Source: Prolixibacteraceae bacterium UBA1413 (GTDB lineage Bacteria; Bacteroidota; Bacteroidia; Bacteroidales; Prolixibacteraceae). From it: a DNA stretch of 16,356 nt. A program made the translations under genes and the position numbers. Within the stretch, counting starts at the first letter, position 1. Every line of letters starts with the position of its first letter. A model generated the notes under the pieces. It saw only the letters and a list, made by a program, of their open reading frames with translations. It had not been told where the DNA came from and searched no databases. The stretch lies in contig DBPT01000023.1 of the NCBI GenBank assembly GCA_002304925.1, positions 1 through 16,356 of the forward strand. The letters are read 5' to 3'. Positions 1 through 6,152 of this stretch are shown one piece after another.

Positions 1-1
1 C

Positions 2-76
2 GACAACGATTACAGCAAGGACCTTGCCGACCTGCTCCTCCACAATTTCAAGAAAGCCCAAACCGTAACCAACTGA
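2..76 (+). CDS. C-terminal end of an unidentified protein (5' partial)
   Basis: An open frame enters from the left edge and encodes 24 residues before a TGA at 74-76. The tail is amphipathic and helical in character (it contains DYSKDLADLLLHNFKKA), as expected of a real protein C-terminus, and no other frame there gives a comparable ending. The pattern of a short helix ending in NFKK recalls the last helix of ATP-dependent phosphoenolpyruvate carboxykinase, but that rests on memory of the family and a very short stretch, so I do not assign it. The next gene on the same strand begins 326 bases downstream. Confidence 0.5.
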   Translation, partial: DNDYSKDLADLLLHNFKKAQTVTN

Positions 77-402
77 AGTCACCTTTCAAAGTACTGTGAA
101 TGTTTTGGAGAAACTCCGAAAGAAAAGAAGCGTTAGCATTGAAACAATACGGAGTTCACCGAATGCTTACGATAATTTGTGTTTGAGTTTACTTGAAAAT
201 TGGGAAAATAGACATAAAATACCGGAAACCGGAACAGAATTTGTAGCATCCCCTCTGTATTAATCCGGGAGCCTGGCTACGGATGGGGTTTGTCCTGACT
301 GGAAGTGTGTATTTTCAACAACTTTGGTCCTTACCTACAGGACAGGTTTCGGCCTGTGCTGTTCCGGAGGAAATAAGAAAATATTAACTTAAATTATACA
401 AT
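77..402. other. Gene-free stretch upstream of the DUF4139 gene
   Basis: These 326 bases contain no convincing reading frame. Near the left end a 7-bp inverted repeat (AACTCCG at 112-118, CGGAGTT at 150-156) encloses 31 bases and could be a weak structure behind the upstream gene. No clear TAnnTTTG promoter with a matching upstream TTTG was found; TTTG at 289-292 followed 17 bases later by TATTTTCA is a poor match. A stronger hairpin at 337-362 is listed separately. GGAGG at 366-370 is too far (32 bases) from the ATG at 403 to be its ribosome binding site. Confidence 0.6.
337..362 (+). other. Hairpin in the leader of the DUF4139 gene
   Basis: ACAGGACAGG (337-346) pairs with CCTGTGCTGT (353-362) across a 6-base loop TTTCGG, with one mismatch in a 10-bp stem. 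It is not followed by a T-run, so it is not a typical intrinsic terminator. It lies 40 bases before the start codon, in the probable 5' untranslated region. Its role is unknown. Confidence 0.45.
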
Positions 403-2307
403 ATGAAAAAATTATGGATTTTCCTTTCGGTGCTGACACTGAATGTTTCGGCACAGATGGCGCCGGAAACCGAGGCAAAACCTGCTGAACTTGAAATTAA
501 GTCCGATATCAGCGAGGTGACTGTGTACCTCAGCGGGGCGCAAATCACCCGTTCAAAAATGGTCGATGTGCCGGCGGGCAGGTCTGTACTCAAATTCGTC
601 AACCTTTCTCCTTTTATCGATGCCAAAAGCCTGAGCGTTTATGCCAGGGGGGAGTTGACTCTGCTTTCGGTCAATCATCAGCACAATTTCCTTTCGCTCC
701 AGATCCCGTCAAAAGAGAGGGAGGAATTGACGAAAATCAAAAAGGAGTTGGAAAAGAAGATTCAAACGGAAAAGGCTTACCTGGAGGTGTTGAATGAGGA
801 ACTGACTTTTCTCAAAGCCAACAGCACCGTCGGAGGCGCCAATACGGGGACGAACCTGACCTCACTGAAGGAGGCCAACCTATACTTCTCAGAGAAGATC
901 ACTGCCATTAAGCTGAAACAGATCGACCGCCAGGCAACCGTGGAGAAACTCTCCGAAGAATTGGCAAAGGTTCAAAATCAACTGGCCACCCTGGAAAATA
1001 AAAAAGAGTTTCCATCGGGAGAGATTCTGGTCACTGTCGATACCAAAAGTCCCGTTAAGGTACCTTTTGAGATCAAATACATCGTTTCCAACGCGGGGTG
1101 GTCTCCTTCCTACGACATCAAGGTGAAAAACATCTCTCAGCCTGCCGGGCTAACCTACAAAGCCAATGTCAGGCAATCGACCCAAGAGGACTGGAAAAAT
1201 GTGAAGCTCAGGCTTTCCTCTTCCGATCCCAATACGTCGAACACCTACAGGGAGTTGAAGCCTTATTTCCTCAATTACCATACGGTCCCTCCCTCTTACG
1301 GTGACCTGATCGGCCGCGTCTCCGGCCGCATCCTGGATGCCCAAACGGGCGAACCGCTTATCGGTGCCACGGTAATGGTGAAAGGAAGTTCCATCGGGAC
1401 CGTTGCCGATGCCAACGGCGCTTATTCCCTTTCAATCCCTGCCGGCGGGGGCATTCTTCAGATTTCCTTTATAGGATATAGGCAGATGGAATCACCCATC
1501 ACCCGCCCGCAAATGGATTTCAGGCTGGAGGAGGATTCTCGGACCCTGGACGAGGTGGTTGTCACAGGTTATGGCGTGACGGGTGGAGCCTTGCAGGGTA
1601 AGGTTGCCGGTCTCAGGATCCGGGGGGCAAGAGCAGCCGCAGAAAAGGAAGAAATGGCCCTCGCCGTTAACCTGGTGGAAACGGAACAGGTGAGCCGCCA
1701 AACCAGTGTCGAATTTGAGATTCAAACGCCCTACACGCTGCTTTCGGACGGGAAAAACCTGACTATCAACATCGACAGCTATTCCCTTCCTGCAGAGTAC
1801 CAGTATTTCTGCGCACCCAAAATTGATAAAAATGCCTACCTGACTGCCCGAATCGTCGACTGGGAGAAGTACAACCTTCTGGAAGGGGAAGCCAGCGTCT
1901 ACTTCGAGGATACTTATACGGGCAAAACCCTGCTTGATGTAAGGTATATGTCCGACACCCTGAACATCTCCCTGGGAAAGGACAAGGGAATCTCCATTGA
2001 ACGGGAAATACAAAAGCAATTCACCACCAAGAAGTTCTTAGGAAGTAAAAAAGAGGAAACCCGCAGTTGGCTTCTAAGCATTAAAAACAACAAACAACAA
2101 GAGATCAAAATTTCGGTCTTTGACCAGATTCCTGTTTCTACGCTGGAAGAGATCGAGGTCAAGGCCGACAATATCTCCAACGGCAAAACTGATCCGGAAA
2201 CCGGCATCATCGAATGGAATTTCCAGCTCAGACCGACTGAAAAGAAAGAACTCAACCTGATGTACACGGTCAGGTATCCAAAAAACCGAACCCTGACCAT
2301 TGAATAG
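403..2307 (+). CDS. Secreted DUF4140/DUF4139 (MuiA-like) protein with internal CarboxypepD_reg/TonB-plug-like insertion
   Basis: 634 residues. Residues 1-18 form a signal peptide (hydrophobic core, then VSA/Q), so the protein is exported, probably to the periplasm or outer membrane. Residues about 38-140 match the N-terminal DUF4140 region, followed by charged heptad-rich coiled coils (about 102-140 and 165-200). The DUF4139 region begins near 215 (the NAGWSPSYDI motif is characteristic) and resumes after about 410 to the C-terminus. Between them, residues about 303-376 form a complete CarboxypepD_reg-like beta-sandwich (GRVSGRILDAQTGEPLIGA ... FIGY), followed by DEVVVTGYG and ALQGKVAGLRIR, which look like the start of a SusC-type TonB-receptor plug. 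DUF4139 proteins are annotated as mucoidy-inhibitor MuiA-like, but their biochemical role is not established. The ATG at 403 is chosen because it gives the signal peptide; there is no close Shine-Dalgarno sequence. Confidence 0.9.
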   Translation: MKKLWIFLSVLTLNVSAQMAPETEAKPAELEIKSDISEVTVYLSGAQITRSKMVDVPAGRSVLKFVNLSPFIDAKSLSVYARGELTLLSVNHQHNFLSLQIPSKEREELTKIKKELEKKIQTEKAYLEVLNEELTFLKANSTVGGANTGTNLTSLKEANLYFSEKITAIKLKQIDRQATVEKLSEELAKVQNQLATLENKKEFPSGEILVTVDTKSPVKVPFEIKYIVSNAGWSPSYDIKVKNISQPAGLTYKANVRQSTQEDWKNVKLRLSSSDPNTSNTYRELKPYFLNYHTVPPSYGDLIGRVSGRILDAQTGEPLIGATVMVKGSSIGTVADANGAYSLSIPAGGGILQISFIGYRQMESPITRPQMDFRLEEDSRTLDEVVVTGYGVTGGALQGKVAGLRIRGARAAAEKEEMALAVNLVETEQVSRQTSVEFEIQTPYTLLSDGKNLTINIDSYSLPAEYQYFCAPKIDKNAYLTARIVDWEKYNLLEGEASVYFEDTYTGKTLLDVRYMSDTLNISLGKDKGISIEREIQKQFTTKKFLGSKKEETRSWLLSIKNNKQQEIKISVFDQIPVSTLEEIEVKADNISNGKTDPETGIIEWNFQLRPTEKKELNLMYTVRYPKNRTLTIE

Positions 2308-2463
2308 CAGGGCATTTGTAATGGGAAAATGGAGGAAATTGAGACTCCAGAGTCCAAAGGGCTGACAATCTATGTAAATTCAGCCCAAAGCACCAAAGCA
2401 ACCTTGGGGTAAAATGAATGGCAAAACAATTGAGGCCCCCTGACAGGGTAAGTCGATGAATGA

Positions 2464-2571
2464 AAAAAGCGGGGTACTCTTGCGGGCGCAGCGGCAAAAC
2501 TCTTCGGTGACGAAAAGGGAAGTATTTCCATCGCCCTGAATGGCACTCGGTATCACAATGGTAAAACCTAA
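2464..2571 (+). pseudogene. Possible remnant of a small gene ending at the terminator
   Basis: An open frame after the TGA at 2461-2463 runs to a TAA at 2569-2571 and encodes 35 residues, including GDEKGSISIALNG and ending RYHNGKT. It has no start codon. A different frame opens at ATG 2456 (MNEKSGVLLRAQ...) and would lead into it after a frameshift near 2490. The stop coincides with the base of the terminator stem, as for a real gene end. I do not recognise the peptide. It may equally be chance coding potential. Confidence 0.25.
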
Positions 2572-2611
2572 AGAGGCTGAATCAATTCCTTGAAACAGCC
2601 TCTTTATTTTT
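2569..2611 (+). terminator. Strong intrinsic terminator
   Basis: TAAAGAGGCTG (2569-2579) and CAGCCTCTTTA (2596-2606) form a perfect 11-bp stem with a 16-base loop, followed by TTTTT (2607-2611). It sits downstream of the DUF4139 gene on the plus strand and would end that transcript. Confidence 0.85.
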
Positions 2612-2721
2612 CAGGCACCTTTAACAAGTTAAACATGGAACTCCCTTCTGAGGGGAAAGAATGATCCACCGTTGACCGGATATGATCTTTATCCGGTTAC
2701 CTGATACCGGTTCCCGCGTCG

Positions 2722-3147
2722 TTATTGAATGCTGATCTCCCTGGTGACTTTTTCCACCACCTGCTCCTTCTTCGGGATTACAATTCCGAGGATGCCGTTC
2801 TCTGCAGTTGCCGAGATTTTGTCAGTGTCAACATGCTTCGGAAGAATGAACCTTCTCTCGAAATCGGCAGTGGTGAATTCACGGCGGAGATACTTGCCCT
2901 CCTCTTCCTCGCTCTTCTTTTCCGATTTGATGGTCAACACATTCTTTTCAAGGTTGATTTTGATATCTTCGCGGGTGAAACCGGGAACCGACAGATCAAT
3001 CCTGTACGCTCCCTCATTTTCTGAAATATTGGCGGCAACGCATCCGCAGGCACATTTCTCACTGATTTCGTTGTTGGCCAGAACATTGAGCATTTCGTCC
3101 AGCATACTGTTCCGGAGCGGGCTGTTGTAAAATCTGAGTGCAGTCAT
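2722..3147 (-). CDS. Hsp20/alpha-crystallin small heat shock protein
   Basis: 141 residues from the ATG at 3147. This is an ATP-independent holdase that binds unfolding cytoplasmic proteins and hands them to DnaK/ClpB-type chaperones. The alpha-crystallin domain covers about residues 38-129, with YRIDLSVPGF near its start, the ERRFILP strand, and AENGILGIVIPK, which is the conserved A-x-x-x-x-G-[VI]-L signature. The C-terminal I-x-I anchor is present (EISIQ, I138/I140). The N-terminal arm carries an unusual cysteine cluster, KCACGC (C32, C34, C36). The start is fixed by GGAGG at 3156-3160, eight bases upstream; a possible TTG start five codons earlier would overlap that site and is rejected. 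The gene stands alone and is divergent from trmD. I see no CIRCE element upstream. Confidence 0.95.
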   Translation of the reverse strand: MTALRFYNSPLRNSMLDEMLNVLANNEISEKCACGCVAANISENEGAYRIDLSVPGFTREDIKINLEKNVLTIKSEKKSEEEEGKYLRREFTTADFERRFILPKHVDTDKISATAENGILGIVIPKKEQVVEKVTREISIQ

Positions 3148-3155
3148 TTTTATTT

Positions 3156-3160
3156 CCTCC
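3156..3160 (-). promoter_or_regulatory. Shine-Dalgarno sequence of hsp20
   Basis: GGAGG on the minus strand, 8 bases before the ATG at 3147. It is one of the few clear Shine-Dalgarno sites in the window and decides the start of the gene. Such a site fits strong, rapid expression of a stress protein. Confidence 0.8.
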
Positions 3161-3553
3161 AATGTTAAATTGTTTTTTAATTTTTGATTATCGCTTATGC
3201 TCTCTTCCGATCAACTGCCGTTCCAAATGATAAAAAGCTCCCCTTCGCTGTCAAAGGGTACGTTTTCCGATCTCCATCATGGGTTTTTCAATGCCATATT
3301 GTCGGTTTCTCCTGATTAAGAGTGTCATAATGGCGCCCCGAATTCTATTTTAGCCTCTTCCCCAAGCTTGGGATCCTTACAGGGAATCTCCTTTCCCGCT
3401 CCCGGAATCTTACAGGCCCGACATCACATCTCATCCGGCCCCACCCTTGCAGCACATTTGGTCATCCCAGGCAGTAAAACACGGATTTTCATTCGGGAAG
3501 AGCCGTGAAAGAGGCTAATAACGATTTTGCTATATTTGCAGAAAAGTGCATTG
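3161..3553. other. Divergent intergenic region between hsp20 and trmD
   Basis: About 390 bases with no supported gene. A short inverted repeat CCCTT/AAGGG lies near 3240-3257 and a perfect 12-bp palindrome CCCAAGCTTGGG at 3361-3372. A -7-like promoter element for trmD is at 3531-3538 (listed separately). I cannot identify a matching promoter for hsp20, and no tRNA or riboswitch fold is evident. Confidence 0.6.
3531..3538 (+). promoter_or_regulatory. Candidate -7 promoter element for trmD
   Basis: TATATTTG matches the Bacteroidota -7 consensus TAnnTTTG and lies 15 bases before the ATG at 3554, which would give a very short leader. A clear -33 TTTG about 19-21 bases upstream is absent, so the call is moderate. 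Confidence 0.45.
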
Positions 3554-4261
3554 ATGCGTATTGATATAATCACGGTATTGCCTGAAATGCTGGAAGGCCC
3601 CTTGGGATGCTCCATCGTAAAGCGGGCTCGCGACAAGCAAATTGTGGAGATTGTGATCCATAACCTGCGCGATTTCTCCCTTGACAAGCACCGGAAAGTC
3701 GATGATTACGCTTACAGCAAAGGGGCCGGCATGGTGATGACCATCCCCCCGGTCGAGGCAGCCATTAACTTCCTGAAATCGCAGCGGGAGTACGACGAGG
3801 TGATCTATACTTCTCCCGACGGGATCCTTTTCAACCAGAAGGAGGCCAACAACCTGTCGATGAAGGAAAACCTGATTATCCTCTGCGGCCATTACAAGGG
3901 CATCGACCACCGCATCAGGGAGCACCTGGTGACCCGGGAGATTTCCATCGGCGACTATGTCCTCACGGGCGGAGAACTGGCCGCCGCTGTGATTACTGAC
4001 AGCATCGTAAGGCTCCTTCCGGGGGCGATTTCCGACGAGACCTCTGCCCTCTCCGACTCCTTCCAGGACAACCTGCTGAGTCCGCCCGTCTATACCCGTC
4101 CGGCCGATTACAACGGCTGGAAGGTTCCCGAGATCCTTCTGGGCGGAAACGAAAAACTGATCGACGAGTGGAAACATCAGCAATCGCTTGAACGTACCCG
4201 GCTCCTCAGGCCTGATCTCTACCGAAAATACCTCGAAGAATCGGAAGAAACATTAACTTAA
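3554..4261 (+). CDS. trmD: tRNA (guanine-N1)-methyltransferase TrmD
   Basis: 235 residues, normal for this SPOUT-class enzyme, which uses S-adenosylmethionine to form m1G at position 37 of tRNAs with G36G37 and so prevents +1 frameshifting. The N-terminus MRIDIITVLPEM is diagnostic. The trefoil-knot SAM site is visible as CGHYKGID (111-118) and SIGDYVLTGGELAA (131-144), and the flexible loop with the catalytic aspartate as SDSF (D168), followed by SPPVYTRP. The C-terminal helical domain ends in SLERTRLLRPDLY. The ATG at 3554 is chosen because it begins exactly at the conserved N-terminus; an in-frame TTG at 3527 overlaps the probable promoter. Two membrane-protein genes follow on the same strand. 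TrmD is essential or nearly so in most bacteria. Confidence 0.97.
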   Translation: MRIDIITVLPEMLEGPLGCSIVKRARDKQIVEIVIHNLRDFSLDKHRKVDDYAYSKGAGMVMTIPPVEAAINFLKSQREYDEVIYTSPDGILFNQKEANNLSMKENLIILCGHYKGIDHRIREHLVTREISIGDYVLTGGELAAAVITDSIVRLLPGAISDETSALSDSFQDNLLSPPVYTRPADYNGWKVPEILLGGNEKLIDEWKHQQSLERTRLLRPDLYRKYLEESEETLT

Positions 4262-4331
4262 TGCGGTTGAATACGTTATTGACAACGGCAAAATGTGATC
4301 GGAGTCCTGACCAATGATGAACGGCTGAGTT

Positions 4332-5183
4332 ATGGAGAATGTGAATTACGGAAATGGGGAGGAACAGGGGATACAGGTGGGTGAAAAGCCCTATCCCACG
4401 GTGATGCAGGCCATCCACCTGGTGGTGCTCTACATCTTCATCCAGGCATTGGTGGACTTCCCGCTGGCCTTGATCGACTTATATAAGGACACAGAATACC
4501 TTTATCACCCGATTAAGAAGGTGGTTCTGGGTGTCGGGTCGGTAGTTTTTGTCCTTTGGTATGGTTTCCGGAAAACCGGAAACCCGGTCAGGGATGTCTT
4601 TCCCATGCGGAAATTCTCACTTTGGCTACTTCCTCTTCTCTTCCTTTTCTTTTTGGGCGTGCAACAATGGCTGACGGTCATCAACTCCGGGGTTGAGAAG
4701 GTGATTCCCACACCTCCCTGGTTCTGGGAACTCTTCAGCAAGATCTTTGACAATGACTTTGGATTCTGGGGTGCTTTCATGAAGGTGGTGGTTATCGCCC
4801 CCGTTGTGGAGGAGCTTATATTCCGAGGGGTCATCATGCATGGGCTGATGCGGAATTACCGGGCCGGAACGGCCATCTTTTACTCAGGCCTCCTCTTCGC
4901 ACTCTTTCACCTCAATCCCTGGCAGTTTCCGGCTACCTTCATGCTGGGACTTCTCCTGGGCTGGCTGATGATCCGTACCCGCAGCATCCTGCTTTGCATC
5001 GCCGGCCATGCCATCAACAACCTTTTGGTGTTGCTGACCATTACGTACCAGGAAGAGATTGCCGCTTCCTTTCTCTCTTCCCTCACCATTGCCGAAATGC
5101 TGGCTGCAAGCGCCGTCCTCGCCGGTGCTGCCCTTGCCCTGATGATAATATTGAACCGGAAACAGCCGAAGCAAAACACTTAA
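4332..5183 (+). CDS. CPBP-family intramembrane glutamic endopeptidase (CAAX protease-like)
   Basis: 283 residues with about six to eight hydrophobic segments; residues 1-20 are polar. The CPBP/Abi (PF02517) motifs are complete: VVEELIFRG (E160, E161, R165), FALFH (F189, H193) and GHAINN (H226, N230). In the Rce1/CPBP family these glutamates and histidines form the active site of a membrane-embedded peptidase. Bacterial members have been tied to prenyl-protein-like processing, bacteriocin immunity or maturation, and signalling, and the substrate cannot be inferred here. The gene starts 70 bases after trmD and is followed 10 bases later by a DUF456 gene, so the three probably share a transcript. 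No Shine-Dalgarno sequence is seen before the ATG. Confidence 0.9.
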   Translation: MENVNYGNGEEQGIQVGEKPYPTVMQAIHLVVLYIFIQALVDFPLALIDLYKDTEYLYHPIKKVVLGVGSVVFVLWYGFRKTGNPVRDVFPMRKFSLWLLPLLFLFFLGVQQWLTVINSGVEKVIPTPPWFWELFSKIFDNDFGFWGAFMKVVVIAPVVEELIFRGVIMHGLMRNYRAGTAIFYSGLLFALFHLNPWQFPATFMLGLLLGWLMIRTRSILLCIAGHAINNLLVLLTITYQEEIAASFLSSLTIAEMLAASAVLAGAALALMIILNRKQPKQNT

Positions 5184-5193
5184 AAGAAAAGAT

Positions 5194-5670
5194 ATGGATT
5201 ACTTTTTGATCGGTTTGGGAATTTTGCTATTAATCATGGGAATCCTCGGATGCATTTTGCCGGCGCTGCCCGGACCGCCGCTGAGCTATGTAGCCCTGCT
5301 CGCCCTCCATTTCACCTCAGGCTACCAACTCTCCACCCGTATTCTTGTCATTTGGGCGGTGGTCGTGGTGGTGGTCACCCTCATCGACTACGTCGTACCG
5401 GTATGGGGCGCCAAAAAGTTCGGGGCCAGCCGGCGGGGTGTCTGGGGAAGCGTTATCGGACTGGTAATCGGTTTATTTATTTTTCCCCCCTTTGGGATCA
5501 TCATCGGTCCTTTTGCCGGGGCAGTCATTGGCGAACTCACCTCCGGCAAAAAGTCAGGTGACGCCATGTTTGCCGGATTCGGATCTTTCATCGGATTCAT
5601 GAGCGGAGTCATGCTTAAACTGATCGCCTCAGGCTGGATGACCTGGACCTTCTTCAAAGCATTACTATAA
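5194..5670 (+). CDS. DUF456 family membrane protein
   Basis: 158 residues, almost all in membrane segments: about 1-25, 30-48, 50-72, and two glycine-rich helices at 83-112 and 122-146. The DUF456 signature is clear: ILPALPGPPLSY (21-32) and DYVVPVWGAKKFGASRRG (65-82), followed by G-x3-G repeats that suggest tight helix packing. No function is established for the family. It lies 10 bases behind the CPBP protease gene, suggesting translational coupling or at least co-transcription. The 39-base gap to the convergent SUI1 gene contains no obvious terminator. Confidence 0.9.
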   Translation: MDYFLIGLGILLLIMGILGCILPALPGPPLSYVALLALHFTSGYQLSTRILVIWAVVVVVVTLIDYVVPVWGAKKFGASRRGVWGSVIGLVIGLFIFPPFGIIIGPFAGAVIGELTSGKKSGDAMFAGFGSFIGFMSGVMLKLIASGWMTWTFFKALL

Positions 5671-5709
5671 ATTCCTGACAATTAAGACTTAAAAAGTAAT
5701 ACTCCTGGA

Positions 5710-6054
5710 TTATCCTCCGGATTTCCTGGCCTTATACCCCTCCTGCGCCAACAAGTCCAATACCCGCTGAACGAAATCACCCTGGATGATGATCTCCCCC
5801 TCCTTGGCGGAACCTCCCACCCCAAGACGGATTTTGAGCCAACGGGCCAACTCCTGAGAATCCTCTTCCCTCCCCTTAAATCCGGTGATCAGCGTAACCG
5901 CCTTGCCCTTGCGCTGCTTCTTGTCCAGCCTGACCCGCAAGTCCTGCTTCCCGGGAGGCAATGTGACCAGAGCCTCCTCCTCTCCCTTCTCAAATCGGAA
6001 GTCGGGATTGGTGCTATAGACCACCCCCAGTCTCTCTTTCCAGTCCGATGCCAT
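5710..6054 (-). CDS. SUI1/eIF1-like translation factor (YciH family)
   Basis: 114 residues. The SUI1 domain occupies about 38-105: DLRVRLDKKQRKGKAVTLITGF, then ELARWLKIRLGVGGSAKEGEIIIQGDF, matching the family core (VT-x-I-x-G, LK-x3-G-x-GG, QGD). Eukaryotic eIF1 controls start-codon selection on the small ribosomal subunit; the bacterial YciH proteins bind the 30S subunit and appear to affect initiation fidelity, although their cellular role is less clear. The length is typical. The ATG at 6054 fits the family N-terminus, and a good promoter lies about 55 bases upstream. The gene is monocistronic, convergent with the trmD-CPBP-DUF456 unit and divergent from the esterase gene. Confidence 0.95.
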   Translation of the reverse strand: MASDWKERLGVVYSTNPDFRFEKGEEEALVTLPPGKQDLRVRLDKKQRKGKAVTLITGFKGREEDSQELARWLKIRLGVGGSAKEGEIIIQGDFVQRVLDLLAQEGYKARKSGG

Positions 6055-6107
6055 AATAATCTTTTTTAAGCCACGCTGTATGGCGGTATTTTACTACTTT
6101 TACGGCA

Positions 6108-6138
6108 CAAATTTAGTTACCCTTTTTAAAATCTTCAA
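6108..6138 (-). promoter_or_regulatory. Promoter of the SUI1 gene
   Basis: On the minus strand, TAAATTTG (6108-6115) matches the Bacteroidota -7 box TAnnTTTG and a TTG (6136-6138) lies 20 bases upstream as the -33 box. The predicted transcript begins near 6100, about 45 bases before the ATG at 6054. Confidence 0.6.
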
Positions 6139-6152
6139 TTCCAAGGAACAAT

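Larger units (their letters stand above)
2308..2721. other. Gene-free stretch between the DUF4139 gene and hsp20
   Basis: About 410 bases without an intact gene. It holds a possible degraded reading frame (2464-2571) and a strong terminator (2569-2611), both listed separately. The segment from 2612 to 2721, between that terminator and the 3' end of the minus-strand hsp20 gene, shows nothing I can name. Confidence 0.6.

Noticed and set aside
1492..2019. Long antisense frame (175 codons) inside the DUF4139 gene; similar ones within trmD (3530-4183) and hsdR (11616-12326).
   Set aside because: These are shadows of well-supported genes on the other strand, with no start signals or protein-like features of their own.
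3148..3162. Upstream TTG start for hsp20, adding five residues.
   Set aside because: It overlaps the GGAGG that serves the ATG at 3147, and the added residues are not part of the family.
3340..3376. EcoRI, HindIII and BamHI recognition sequences within 37 bases, recalling a cloning polylinker.
   Set aside because: No vector sequence surrounds them, the flanking DNA matches the local style, and genes on both sides are intact. Most likely chance.
3527..3553. Upstream TTG start for trmD, adding nine residues.
   Set aside because: It lies on the probable promoter box, and the TrmD family begins at MRIDIITVLPEM.
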